From: Poseidonibacter lekithochrous
GTDB lineage: Bacteria > Campylobacterota > Campylobacteria > Campylobacterales > Arcobacteraceae
Direction of reading: 5' to 3'
Length of the DNA stretch: 64,000 nt
Assembly: GCF_018861145.1 (NCBI RefSeq)
Contig: NZ_JAHKQT010000009.1
Location: 98,886 to 162,885, forward strand
Position 1 is the first letter of the stretch; the number at the start of each line of letters is the position of its first letter. The notes beneath the pieces were generated by a model that was not told where the DNA came from, did no database searches, and worked only from the letters and a program-made list of their open reading frames with translations. This document shows, one piece after another, positions 40,481 through 49,266 of this stretch. Made by a program: the position numbers and the translations under genes.

Positions 40481-40795
40481 TTATTCTTGACCCATAGATC
40501 TAACTTCAACATCAACTTCTGGAGCTAAGTCAAGTTTCATTAATGAATCTACAGTATCTGGAGTTGCAGCTATAATATCAATCATTCTTGAATGAACTCT
40601 GATTTCAAATTGCTCTCTAGAATCCTTATTAACGTGAGGACCTTTTAGAACTGTATATCTTCTAATCTTTGTTGGTAAAGGTATAGGACCTCTCAACTCA
40701 GCACCAGTTCTCTTAACAGCTTCAACTATTGAAGCAACACTTCTGTCTAAAACTCTGTGATCGTAAGCTTTTAACTTTAATCTAATTTTTTCCAT
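40481..40795 (-). CDS. rpsJ: 30S ribosomal protein S10
   Basis: 104 residues. The sequence [39 protein letters not shown] and the [22 protein letters not shown] loop are diagnostic. S10 also binds NusB in antitermination. It is the first gene of the cluster, about 60 bases downstream of the promoter transcription start. Confidence 0.97.
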   Translation of the reverse strand: MEKIRLKLKAYDHRVLDRSVASIVEAVKRTGAELRGPIPLPTKIRRYTVLKGPHVNKDSREQFEIRVHSRMIDIIAATPDTVDSLMKLDLAPEVDVEVRSMGQE

Positions 40796-40815
40796 TTTTT
40801 TCCTTTAAAGAACTC

Positions 40816-40844
40816 GTTAGATATACGATAAATCGCACTCTAAC
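40816..40844 (-). promoter_or_regulatory. possible leader hairpin of S10 operon
   Basis: In the 5' leader before rpsJ, GTTAGA pairs with TCTAAC, and inside it CGAT pairs with ATCG, separated by small internal loops. Such leader structures mediate autoregulation in some bacteria; here the stem is short and the role is only a suggestion. Confidence 0.4.
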
Positions 40845-40861
40845 CCTTTTTATGGACGCGG

Positions 40862-40890
40862 ATTATAACTTATTTTTGATTAGATGTCAA
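40862..40890 (-). promoter_or_regulatory. consensus sigma70 promoter of S10-spc operon
   Basis: Reading the minus strand: TTGACA (40885-40890), a 17-base spacer, TATAAT (40862-40867). Both hexamers match consensus exactly, as expected for a highly expressed ribosomal operon. Transcription should begin near 40855. Confidence 0.92.
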
Positions 40891-40999
40891 GTATTATGGG
40901 GTTTGCTATTAAAAAAGTGGCATTTTGTTTCCTTTTTAAAAGGACAAGTAATAGATATTAGCCATGCTTTTAAGCAAGGAATAAGTTTAGAAGGTCATT

Positions 41000-42217
41000 T
41001 TAGCTTTTTGTACTATTTGAACAATTTATACAAAAATTCAAACCTTTAATCGTTTCATTTTGGCAGTTATTACATTTTATTTTTAATTCATTTTGACAAT
41101 TAGGACAAAAGTTCATCTTAAAATAATCTACTTTATTAAAACATTTATTACAAATACTTTTATTAAAACTTTCAATTTTAGAGATACTATTATTCTCTAA
41201 CTGTTTAAGACTCTCTCTATATCTTTTTTGAATTTTAACTATTAAGTATCCAAAGATTACTATTAATAGTGTAATTACAAGATAATAAACAATAAAGGGC
41301 ACTTCTAATTCATAGAAAAAACTTAGTACTCTCTCAATAAATATTTTTGGCATTAAAATATAAATTAAACTTAAAAGTGAAATAATACTTGGAATAAATA
41401 TTACAATCATAATATTTTTAAACATTATATATAATGTATATTTTTCATTTATTAAATATCTTTTCATTATGTAAAAGGATGATATTAATAAAGGAAATAA
41501 AAATAAAAGAGTGATTAATTCTTTTTTGATCGCATAAGATTTACTTAAATTTCTGTAATCTTCTTTTATTTGTTTCTTATTATCTTTTATAAAAGAGAGC
41601 AATTCGTTAACACTATTTGAATTTTTAAATTGTTTTAATAACTCTTCTTTTTCTTTTTTTAGTTTTTCATTATTTTTTAAATAAAGATTATATTTTGATT
41701 TTATGTTCTCTGAAGAGATATTATCTTTAATTATTGATTTTGAAGATTCTTGAGAACTTATTTTTTCAAAAAGAACTGTATTATAGTTTTCTCTCAAATA
41801 GGACAATTCATTACTTACTTTATTTAAATTATTATTTATTCTTTTTTGATTTTCTCTTAAAATTTTTATATTATGTTCTATATTTACATTTTTAAGTTTT
41901 GTATATATAAGAGTAGTACATCTTTTATCAAGTTCTTGATTTTTTATATTTTGATATTTATTATTATGATTTTTTGATAAATAAAAGTAACTATTAAAGT
42001 CATCAACATTTTTTGAGTTTATTATAGCTCTACATGTAGAGGAAAAAGTCACTTCTGGATTATTTAAAACTTTAATCTGAAAATCAATTCCTAATCCAAT
42101 TGTTATAAAAATAAATACATTGAGAAAGAAAATAAAAAGTATTGTTAACTTTGATAGTTTCTCTTTTCCTTTATACACAAAGTTTTTTGAATAAAAGTTT
42201 TTAATTAAGTTTTTCAT
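41000..42217 (-). CDS. membrane protein with C-terminal zinc ribbons, unknown role
   Basis: 405 residues. One N-terminal membrane helix (about 23-45), a long coiled-coil-rich extracytoplasmic region (about 100-235), three further helices (about 235-330), and two C-terminal zinc ribbons (CNKCFNK...CPNCQNE and CNNCQNE...CINC) with eight cysteines in CxxC pairs. Similar zinc-ribbon membrane proteins are common in bacteria, but I do not recognise the family. It is the last gene of the ruvA-to-HIT leftward group, 13 bases after the HIT gene. Confidence 0.7.
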   Translation of the reverse strand: MKNLIKNFYSKNFVYKGKEKLSKLTILFIFFLNVFIFITIGLGIDFQIKVLNNPEVTFSSTCRAIINSKNVDDFNSYFYLSKNHNNKYQNIKNQELDKRCTTLIYTKLKNVNIEHNIKILRENQKRINNNLNKVSNELSYLRENYNTVLFEKISSQESSKSIIKDNISSENIKSKYNLYLKNNEKLKKEKEELLKQFKNSNSVNELLSFIKDNKKQIKEDYRNLSKSYAIKKELITLLFLFPLLISSFYIMKRYLINEKYTLYIMFKNIMIVIFIPSIISLLSLIYILMPKIFIERVLSFFYELEVPFIVYYLVITLLIVIFGYLIVKIQKRYRESLKQLENNSISKIESFNKSICNKCFNKVDYFKMNFCPNCQNELKIKCNNCQNETIKGLNFCINCSNSTKS

Positions 42218-42230
42218 ATATTTTATATGC

Positions 42231-42719
42231 TTAAATAAAATATATTGAAGATTTATTCTTTAGTTTTGTATAAATATCCTCAAAGTTTGCAGGATATACT
42301 CTCGTTCCTGCAATTGAACTTATAAAGTTTGTGTCACCTAACCATCTAGGAAGCATATGATAATGAACATGCTGTTCTATCCCTGCACCTGCAGCTTTTC
42401 CAAGATTCATACCAATATTTACACCTTCACAATTCATTACATCTTTTAGAAGTTTTACACCTTGCCTTACTCGAATACTAAGCTGCATCCAAACTTCATC
42501 AGGTAAGTCTTCTATTTTGTCTGTGTGATAGTGTGGAATTACCATCATATGGCCAGGAGAATAAGGAAATTTATTCATAACCACATAACAGTGTTTATCA
42601 TGAAAAAGAACTTGTAACTTATCCTCATCTAAATTTTTAGAAATATGACAAAAAATGCATCCTTCAATTTTTTCTTCACTTACATATTCATATCTCCAAG
42701 GTGCATATAAATGTTCCAT
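42231..42719 (-). CDS. HIT-family nucleotide hydrolase or transferase
   Basis: 162 residues. The histidine triad HVHYH is at 117-121 in EQHVHYHMLPRW. CIFCH at 21-25 gives a possible zinc pair. The length and the YAPWRYEYV start resemble the AP4A phosphorylase-like HIT proteins of Campylobacterota. It acts on nucleotide phosphate esters; the exact substrate is unknown. It lies 8 bases after murF. Confidence 0.85.
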   Translation of the reverse strand: MEHLYAPWRYEYVSEEKIEGCIFCHISKNLDEDKLQVLFHDKHCYVVMNKFPYSPGHMMVIPHYHTDKIEDLPDEVWMQLSIRVRQGVKLLKDVMNCEGVNIGMNLGKAAGAGIEQHVHYHMLPRWLGDTNFISSIAGTRVYPANFEDIYTKLKNKSSIYFI

Positions 42720-42727
42720 TTTATATC

Positions 42728-44164
42728 CTATATAAAGTTTGGTGCATCATTTGCAAAAAGAATTAGGTCACCTACTCTTGTTTGCTCAGCTAATGTTGTT
42801 TCCATTAAAGATTTATCTTTCAAAATAAATACTTTTTGAGAATCTATATGTGCACTTAACAATTGTGTATTTAAACTTCCAGTTAAAATTACATAATCAA
42901 ACTTTTCATTTATCTCTTTTGCTAGTAAAATATTTGCTTCATCTGTAGATTCAACAAGTCCAGGAGTTATTATAACTTTTCTACCTTCATACGTTGAACA
43001 GATATTTAGTGCTTCTAGCATACCTTCTAGGTTTCCATTAAAAGAATCATCAACAATAACTTTTCCACCAGCTTTTATAAGTTGTAATCTATGCTCAACT
43101 TGAGGTAAGCTTTTTAGAGCTAATTTTATTTCATCTAAACTCATACCTAATTCATGTGCTACTAAAATAACAGCAGTTAAGTTTATAGCATTAAAACTTC
43201 CAAGAATTGGAGCATGGAAATGTTCTATATTTCCATTTATCTCAACATCAAACCAAATACCATCTAAAGAACTTTTTGTAATATGCAAATTATTTGGAAA
43301 TTTTGTAATAGTTTCATAATCCTTAATAGGAACACTCTCATGAACAAAACCTTTTTGCATTCTAGGTGATTTTAATAATTCCATTTTAGTATGAATAATA
43401 TTGTCTAAAGTTTTAAAGTATTCTATATGCTGTTCTCCAACACTTCCTATTACACATATTTGTGGTTCTAAAAACAATGCTATTTCTTCAATATCACCTT
43501 TTTCTCTAGCCCCTGCTTCTGCAATATATATTTGAGTATCTAAAGGAATATCTCTATTTACATCTAAAACTATTCCACCTATTGTATTAACAGATCTTGG
43601 AGTTTTATATGTTTTATACTTTTTCTTTAAAACATGATGTAAATAGTTTTTTATAGATGTTTTTCCATATGAAGCAGTAATTGCAATAATTTTTAAACCT
43701 GCAATACTATGAACTCTTTGTTTACCTTTGTGTTTATAAGATATAAAAAGTATTTTTTCTAAAACAAAAGATCCAGCATATGCAATAATTAGTGGGATAA
43801 AAACAAAAGTATTATTACAAGATGGACTTGCTAAACATAAAGCTGAAATTCCAAAAGTTGCAAATAATAGTATTGCTAAAAACCTTTTAACTCTTGAAGT
43901 TAAAACTACTGGACGGTCTAGTTTTTTATTCCAAATTATAAAACTTGTCATAAATAGAGCATAAAAATATATTGAATAATATAAATCAGGTATTAAATAA
44001 AATAAAACAATTGGCGTAATAAAATATGTAATATGCCATTGCCATTTATGATGTTTTAATACAACTCTATCTAATCTATAGTTATACCACTGTAAGTTTG
44101 TAATTAGGTAATAACCTAAACTCATTATTAATAAAATTTGTGTAAATAAATTAAAGTATTCCAT
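42728..44164 (-). CDS. murF: UDP-MurNAc-tripeptide:D-Ala-D-Ala ligase, membrane form
   Basis: 478 residues. An N-terminal block of about 150 residues contains three to four hydrophobic helices, as seen in MurF of Campylobacterota. The Mur ligase domain follows: ATP loop ITASYGKTSIKNYL (about 168-181), central EAGAREKGDIEEI, and the C-terminal domain with VIVDDSFNGNLEGM. It adds D-Ala-D-Ala to the cytoplasmic peptidoglycan precursor; ddl, which makes the dipeptide, is two genes upstream. It overlaps the hydrolase gene by 14 bases. Confidence 0.88.
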   Translation of the reverse strand: MEYFNLFTQILLIMSLGYYLITNLQWYNYRLDRVVLKHHKWQWHITYFITPIVLFYLIPDLYYSIYFYALFMTSFIIWNKKLDRPVVLTSRVKRFLAILLFATFGISALCLASPSCNNTFVFIPLIIAYAGSFVLEKILFISYKHKGKQRVHSIAGLKIIAITASYGKTSIKNYLHHVLKKKYKTYKTPRSVNTIGGIVLDVNRDIPLDTQIYIAEAGAREKGDIEEIALFLEPQICVIGSVGEQHIEYFKTLDNIIHTKMELLKSPRMQKGFVHESVPIKDYETITKFPNNLHITKSSLDGIWFDVEINGNIEHFHAPILGSFNAINLTAVILVAHELGMSLDEIKLALKSLPQVEHRLQLIKAGGKVIVDDSFNGNLEGMLEALNICSTYEGRKVIITPGLVESTDEANILLAKEINEKFDYVILTGSLNTQLLSAHIDSQKVFILKDKSLMETTLAEQTRVGDLILFANDAPNFI

Positions 44165-44870
44165 TTTCTACTCTCTTAGCTATATCTTTTGCATTTTTTA
44201 CAAAGAAGAAATGATCTCCATCATAAGATATAAAAGTTGATGAATTAATTAAAGATGCAATTTTTTTCCCTGATTCTAAAGAAGTTGCAGTATCTTTTTG
44301 TCCCCAAAATATCAAAGCATTATTTTTATAGTTTTTAAAGTTCTTAGTAAAGTCTTCATTTACAACATTTTTAAAAGTAGCATACATACCTTCATTCATA
44401 GTGTTAACATCTGCACTTCTAAATATTTTAGTAAATTTTTTTAAACCTAAAGCATTAAAAAACTTTGCAATTGTTATTTTAAATTTTACATCAAAAGATT
44501 TTTCTTCTAGTATTCCAGCAGAACTTAAAAGAACTAAGTTTTTTGGATTTAAAAGTGTGGCAACTTTTCCACCGTATGAATGTCCTGCTATTATATCTTT
44601 TGATGAATTTAGAAGAATTAAAAACTCTTCTGTAATTTTTACGTAGTCTTCAGTTTTAAGTTCATATTCATTTGCACTTTTACCAAACCCTGGTAAATCA
44701 ATATAAATATGTCTAAAGTCTTTAAAAAAAGGAGAAAAGACATTTTTCATAATGTCTTTATTTGAACCCCATCCATGTAAAAAGATAATATCTTTTTTAC
44801 TTGATGCATTAACTATTTCGTAAGAAATATCAAATGTTTTATTATCAACTATTAAACTTTTAGAGGCCAA
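44151..44870 (-). CDS. alpha/beta-hydrolase
   Basis: 239 residues. The oxyanion-hole HGWGSNKD (32-39), the nucleophile elbow GHSYGG with Ser98, an acid in WGQKDTATS and a late GDHFF histidine are all present, so the catalytic triad looks complete. The substrate is unknown; a thioesterase or lipase-like role is possible. It sits between ddl and murF, and this position is common in Arcobacteraceae as far as I recall. Confidence 0.82.
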   Translation of the reverse strand: MASKSLIVDNKTFDISYEIVNASSKKDIIFLHGWGSNKDIMKNVFSPFFKDFRHIYIDLPGFGKSANEYELKTEDYVKITEEFLILLNSSKDIIAGHSYGGKVATLLNPKNLVLLSSAGILEEKSFDVKFKITIAKFFNALGLKKFTKIFRSADVNTMNEGMYATFKNVVNEDFTKNFKNYKNNALIFWGQKDTATSLESGKKIASLINSSTFISYDGDHFFFVKNAKDIAKRVENGIL

Positions 44871-44872
44871 AT

Positions 44873-45913
44873 TTATTTTCCCTTACTTGCATGAATTTTA
44901 TTTACATATTCATAAGTAACAGGTATATGTTTTTTCCTTGGTAATGTTGTGGCAACACTTTTAAATAATGTATTAAAATCTGCAAATAAATAGTTTGCCA
45001 TTGATCCTGGGATTGAATTTATTTCATTTAAATATACTTCATTATCAACAATAAAGAAATCACATCTAATGATTGAACCTTCAAATAAATTGTTATAAAT
45101 TCTCTCAAAAGATTCTTTAACTTTTGCATTTAATTCTACACCTAAATCAACTTCTAGCGCAGTTGAAGTTCTTGAAAAATCTAAATACTTTTTATCAAAA
45201 TCTAAAAACTCTGCTTTTTGAGGTTCTTCGATAATAGAAAATTTAAACTCTCCATTTACTTTTGTTCCTGCTAAATTATATTCTTTAACACCAGATATAA
45301 AAGGCTCAATTATAATTGCATTATCAAATTCATATGCAACATCAAGTGAGTACTCTAGTTCTTCTTGTGTTTTCACAATTGCTACTCCAATTGAAGAACC
45401 AAGACGAACAGGTTTTACAATTACAGGAAAAGTATCTACAACAACAGTATCACCTTTTGTGTAATACTTGTAATCAAGTGTTTTTACATTAACAGAAGAA
45501 GCATAACCTTTTGTAAGGAATTTATTAGAACTTACAACGCAAGCTTCAGTTCTTGGAGCGATAAAAGGAATATTAAAAAATTCTAATACAGAAGATAAAA
45601 TTCCATCTTCCCCATCTCCACCATGTGAAAGGTTTAAAACTACATCAAAATCTAATGGTTTGTCTTTTCCTAAAAATCCAGCTTTTTTTGAAAAGCCATT
45701 TTTGCAAATATCAACTTTATCACATTTTTTATACTCACCTGAGCTAAATAATTTTGATTTAATTGTATTTGTTGGAATATGGTAGAACTCTCTGTTTTCA
45801 TCTAAAAATATATAAACTAACTCATCACTTAAAACATCTTTCATAGCAATTGCACTTACAATTGAAATCTCGTGTTCAAAACTAACTCCACCAAAAACTA
45901 TAGCTATTTTCAT
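44873..45913 (-). CDS. ddl: D-alanine--D-alanine ligase
   Basis: 346 residues, ATP-grasp fold. GGVSFEHEISIVSA at the start, LSHGGDGEDG in the central loop, VKPVRLGSSIGVA, and the C-terminal EINSIPGSM metal site are the expected motifs. It makes the D-Ala-D-Ala dipeptide for MurF. It lies 15 bases after ruvA and 2 before the hydrolase gene. Confidence 0.95.
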   Translation of the reverse strand: MKIAIVFGGVSFEHEISIVSAIAMKDVLSDELVYIFLDENREFYHIPTNTIKSKLFSSGEYKKCDKVDICKNGFSKKAGFLGKDKPLDFDVVLNLSHGGDGEDGILSSVLEFFNIPFIAPRTEACVVSSNKFLTKGYASSVNVKTLDYKYYTKGDTVVVDTFPVIVKPVRLGSSIGVAIVKTQEELEYSLDVAYEFDNAIIIEPFISGVKEYNLAGTKVNGEFKFSIIEEPQKAEFLDFDKKYLDFSRTSTALEVDLGVELNAKVKESFERIYNNLFEGSIIRCDFFIVDNEVYLNEINSIPGSMANYLFADFNTLFKSVATTLPRKKHIPVTYEYVNKIHASKGK

Positions 45914-45928
45914 TAACTTCCCTTAATT

Positions 45929-46495
45929 CTATTTTTGTAATTTTTTCAACGCTTCTTTTACTAAATCACTTGTAGTTGTAGAAACACAAGTTTTTAGTAT
46001 TTTAGCTAAAACATCTTTTTTAAATCCTAAAGATTCTAAAGCAAGAGAAGCTTCTAATAAAGAAGAGTTATTTGAACTACCTTCTTCTTCGACATTTAAA
46101 TCTATAATTGAACCTGAAAGCTCTACTAGAATACGACTTGCACCTTTAGGACCAATTCCCGGAACTCTTTTTAGCATTGATACATCATTTTCATTTACGA
46201 TTTGAGCAAAAGAAGAAGGTGTGAAAGTTGAACAAATTGCAAGGGCAACTTTTGGACCTACTCCATTTATTTTAATAACTGTGTCAAAAAGCTTTTTTTC
46301 ATTTGAATCTAAAAAGCCATATAAAGTTTGGGATTCTTCTCTAATAATATGAGTTATTTCTAAAGTTACATCATCACTAATAATTTTTGAACTACAATTT
46401 AAAGAAACAAAAATTTCGTAAATAATTCCATTAACATTTAAGTTTAATAATGTTGGTTCTTTTTTTGTTATTTTACCTATAAGGCCTACTATCAT
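45929..46495 (-). CDS. ruvA: Holliday junction helicase subunit RuvA
   Basis: 188 residues. An N-terminal OB domain ([30 protein letters not shown]), two helix-hairpin-helix motifs ([25 protein letters not shown]), and a flexible linker before the C-terminal domain III that contacts RuvB (about 142-188). It directs branch migration with RuvB, which is not in the window. It heads the ddl-murF group. Confidence 0.95.
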   Translation of the reverse strand: MIVGLIGKITKKEPTLLNLNVNGIIYEIFVSLNCSSKIISDDVTLEITHIIREESQTLYGFLDSNEKKLFDTVIKINGVGPKVALAICSTFTPSSFAQIVNENDVSMLKRVPGIGPKGASRILVELSGSIIDLNVEEEGSSNNSSLLEASLALESLGFKKDVLAKILKTCVSTTTSDLVKEALKKLQK

Positions 46496-46591
46496 TTAAT
46501 TCTACTCTTTATTCAATTCATTATTACATTTAATATACTATAAACATATATCATTATATAATAATTGAACTTAAACTAAAAGGCTTGTATT

Positions 46592-48778
46592 ATGTTAGAG
46601 TTAATAACAAAAAAAATTAGTAACAAAATTATATTTGCGCTATTTTTTTTAATGACTATTAGTAGTATTTCCATTGTAATATTAACTACTTCTAAAGTTT
46701 CAGAAGATTCAATAAACAAAACAAAAGAAAATCTTGAAATGTTAAATGCAGCAATGTTTCAAAGTCTTAGAAATGCAATGAACACAGGTGATCCAGACCA
46801 AATTGAAAAAGCTGAAGATGATGCTAGAAGTATTAAAGGTGTAAAAAGCTTACATGTTGCAAAAAGTAAAGCACTTATGGAACTATATCCATCAAATTCT
46901 ACTTTTACTGAAGATCCAAATACTTTAAAAGCATTTAGCAATAAAGAGTCTGCTCTTTTAGAAGCAAATGATTCAACCGGACATAGTCTTCGAATGATTA
47001 AACCAATGATTGCAACTCCTGATTGTTTAATGTGTCATGCGAATCAAAAAGAAGGTGATGTAATTGGAGTAATGGACTTAACATTCTCATTAGATGAAGC
47101 CGATAGCCAAATAGCAGAACTAGTTGTATATATTTCAATAATTTCTGCTGTATTGGGATTGTTAACTATTACATTAATCTTTTTTATTGTGAAAAAAGCT
47201 ACTAATCCTATTGGTAAATTAAAAAATGGTTTTGAAAACCTTTTAGAATCAAATGACCCTTCTATTTCTTTGCAAGTAGAATCTCAAGATGAGATTGGGG
47301 AAGTATCAAAACTATTTAATTCATATATGGATAAAGTAAGAGCTGGTCTTAAAAAAGATGAGATTGTAATTGAAGAAGCTAGTGATATTTTAGAAAAAAC
47401 GGGAAATGGTTTCTTTGTTTATCAAGTAGAACAAACAGCATCAAATCCACATGTTGAAGATTTGAAAAATAAATTAAATGAAATGATTAAAAATACAAAA
47501 ACAACTTTAGATAATATTAATCAAACACTTAGAAAATATTCTGAATCAAAATTTGATTATAAAATCAATGATGATGGAATTTATGGAGATTTAGGTTCTT
47601 TAACAGCGGGAATAAAACTTGTTGGAAATAATACTTCAGAAATTCTAGCAATGATTATGAATACAGGTGATTCTTTAAATAAAAATACTGCTATTTTATC
47701 AAGTGCATCAAATGATTTATCTGTTTCATCAAATCAACAAGCGGCATCTTTAGAAGAAACAGCGGCTGCTTTAGAAGAAATTACATCTATTATTTCTGCA
47801 AATACACAGTCATCTTTTAAAATGTCTACCTTAGCTCAAAATGTTACAAGTTCAGCAAAATCTGGTCAAGAGCTTGCTAATAGAACTGCTGAGTCTATGG
47901 ATGAAATAAACGTACAAGTATCTTCTATTAATGAAGCAATTGAAGTAATTGATCAAATAGCATTCCAAACAAATATTCTTTCACTTAATGCGGCTGTTGA
48001 AGCTGCAACTGCAGGTGAAGCAGGGAAAGGTTTTGCAGTTGTTGCAGCTGAAGTTCGAAACCTTGCTAATAGATCAGCAGAAGCTGCTAAAGAGATTAAA
48101 AATATTGTAGAAGCTGCATCATCAAAAGCAGAACAAGGTAAAGTCATTTCAGGAGAGATGATTGATGGATATACTGAGTTAAATGAAAATATTACTAATA
48201 CAATAAGTATAATTGAAGAAGTAGCTACAGCATCTAAAGAGCAAGAAAGAGGAATTATTCAAATTAATGATGCAGTTAACACTTTGGATCAAGCAACACA
48301 AAAAAATGCACAAGTAGCAAATGAAATTTCTAATATGGCAAGTAATATTTCTGACATGTCAAATTCACTTGTAACAGCAGCATCAAGAGCTTCATTTATT
48401 CAAGATACTCTTGATAAAGTTTGTGATGTAGATTTAGTTTATGATACAGCTCAAATAAAAGTTGATATTTTAGATACTAAAGATGAAGTTTATGCACAAC
48501 TTGGAACTTATAATTCATGGAAAGTAAAAGAAAATACAAGTTTAAAAATATGGTCAGATTCGCATATCAACTCTGGGAAAAAAATAGATATGGAAATTAT
48601 GAATACAATTGATAAATTAAATACTCAGTTTCATGAAAACTTACAATCATTAGTTGATGCAAATGCAAATAAAGAAAGCAATAATAGTTTAAATCAAAAA
48701 GCTAAAGAAGTAGAAATAAATGCTCTTAAGATATTTGAAAATTTAAATGATGTTAAAAAAGATGCGTGTAAGAAATAA
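46592..48778 (+). CDS. chemoreceptor with heme-motif sensor and degenerate CZB
   Basis: 728 residues. Helix 1 is at about 12-32. The periplasmic sensor (about 33-176) resembles the Tll0287/DUF3365 heme domain and carries CLMCH, a c-type heme site with Cys145, Cys148 and His149. Helix 2 is at about 177-200, then HAMP (about 205-255) and the MCP hairpin with [20 protein letters not shown]. The end (about 635-720) aligns with the CZB domain of the receptor at 16318-19284, but the zinc Cys and GKW residues are replaced (ENTSLKIWSDS), so zinc binding is unlikely. It probably senses redox state or a gas. It is divergent from ruvA. Confidence 0.82.
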   Translation: MLELITKKISNKIIFALFFLMTISSISIVILTTSKVSEDSINKTKENLEMLNAAMFQSLRNAMNTGDPDQIEKAEDDARSIKGVKSLHVAKSKALMELYPSNSTFTEDPNTLKAFSNKESALLEANDSTGHSLRMIKPMIATPDCLMCHANQKEGDVIGVMDLTFSLDEADSQIAELVVYISIISAVLGLLTITLIFFIVKKATNPIGKLKNGFENLLESNDPSISLQVESQDEIGEVSKLFNSYMDKVRAGLKKDEIVIEEASDILEKTGNGFFVYQVEQTASNPHVEDLKNKLNEMIKNTKTTLDNINQTLRKYSESKFDYKINDDGIYGDLGSLTAGIKLVGNNTSEILAMIMNTGDSLNKNTAILSSASNDLSVSSNQQAASLEETAAALEEITSIISANTQSSFKMSTLAQNVTSSAKSGQELANRTAESMDEINVQVSSINEAIEVIDQIAFQTNILSLNAAVEAATAGEAGKGFAVVAAEVRNLANRSAEAAKEIKNIVEAASSKAEQGKVISGEMIDGYTELNENITNTISIIEEVATASKEQERGIIQINDAVNTLDQATQKNAQVANEISNMASNISDMSNSLVTAASRASFIQDTLDKVCDVDLVYDTAQIKVDILDTKDEVYAQLGTYNSWKVKENTSLKIWSDSHINSGKKIDMEIMNTIDKLNTQFHENLQSLVDANANKESNNSLNQKAKEVEINALKIFENLNDVKKDACKK

Positions 48779-48780
48779 GT

Positions 48781-48810
48781 AAATAAAAGAGGTTTTAACT
48801 TCTTTTATTT
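48781..48810. terminator. hairpin terminator between chemoreceptor and CheZ-like gene
   Basis: Inverted repeat AAATAAAAGA and TCTTTTATTT with a 10-base loop, followed by T-rich sequence; it lies between convergent genes and can serve both. Confidence 0.6.
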
Positions 48811-48826
48811 TCTGTAAATAAAACAA

Positions 48827-49180
48827 TTATGATTGCATTTGTTTAATAAGAGCTTCTAGTTCATCTTCATCTATAATCTCATCTGAAGAATCAATATTTT
48901 TAGCACTAGGCGCAAATCCATATTGAGTTTTATCAATGTTATTATGCTCACATACAAAGTTTACAACTCTTTCGATTTTTTGTCTATATAAATCTTGATG
49001 TTGTAATAAACCTAAAGATTCAGAAACTTTAGAGTTTATTTTCTCTTTTTCATGATCTAAAATTGACAAAGAGTTTACTTTATCATTTATAATTTCCAAG
49101 TTATTATATATAGATAAAGCATTATTTTCTGATTCTTTAATCACATCACATAATTCAACTATTAACTCTTCATACTTCAT
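48827..49180 (-). CDS. CheZ-like small chemotaxis protein (putative)
   Basis: 117 residues, mostly helical. LLQHQDLYRQKIERVV contains a Gln-Asp pair (62-63) in the setting found in CheZ phosphatases, where the Gln activates water to dephosphorylate CheY-P. The C-terminus (DEDELEALIKQMQS) resembles the acidic CheY-docking tail of CheZ. It is much shorter than E. coli CheZ, similar in spirit to the remote CheZ proteins described in Helicobacter. Location beside a chemoreceptor supports this. An alternative is an unrelated four-helix protein. Confidence 0.5.
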   Translation of the reverse strand: MKYEELIVELCDVIKESENNALSIYNNLEIINDKVNSLSILDHEKEKINSKVSESLGLLQHQDLYRQKIERVVNFVCEHNNIDKTQYGFAPSAKNIDSSDEIIDEDELEALIKQMQS

Positions 49181-49266
49181 AGATATCCTTTTACAAGTAA
49201 AATATTCTATAGTTTAACTTATTTAAACTTAACTAAAAGATATTTTTATAAATTATTAGTAATTAT

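Noticed and set aside
40852..41049. 65-codon plus-strand frame starting upstream of the S10 operon promoter
   Set aside because: It runs through the consensus S10 promoter on the other strand and into the zinc-ribbon gene, has no ribosome site, and resembles no protein.
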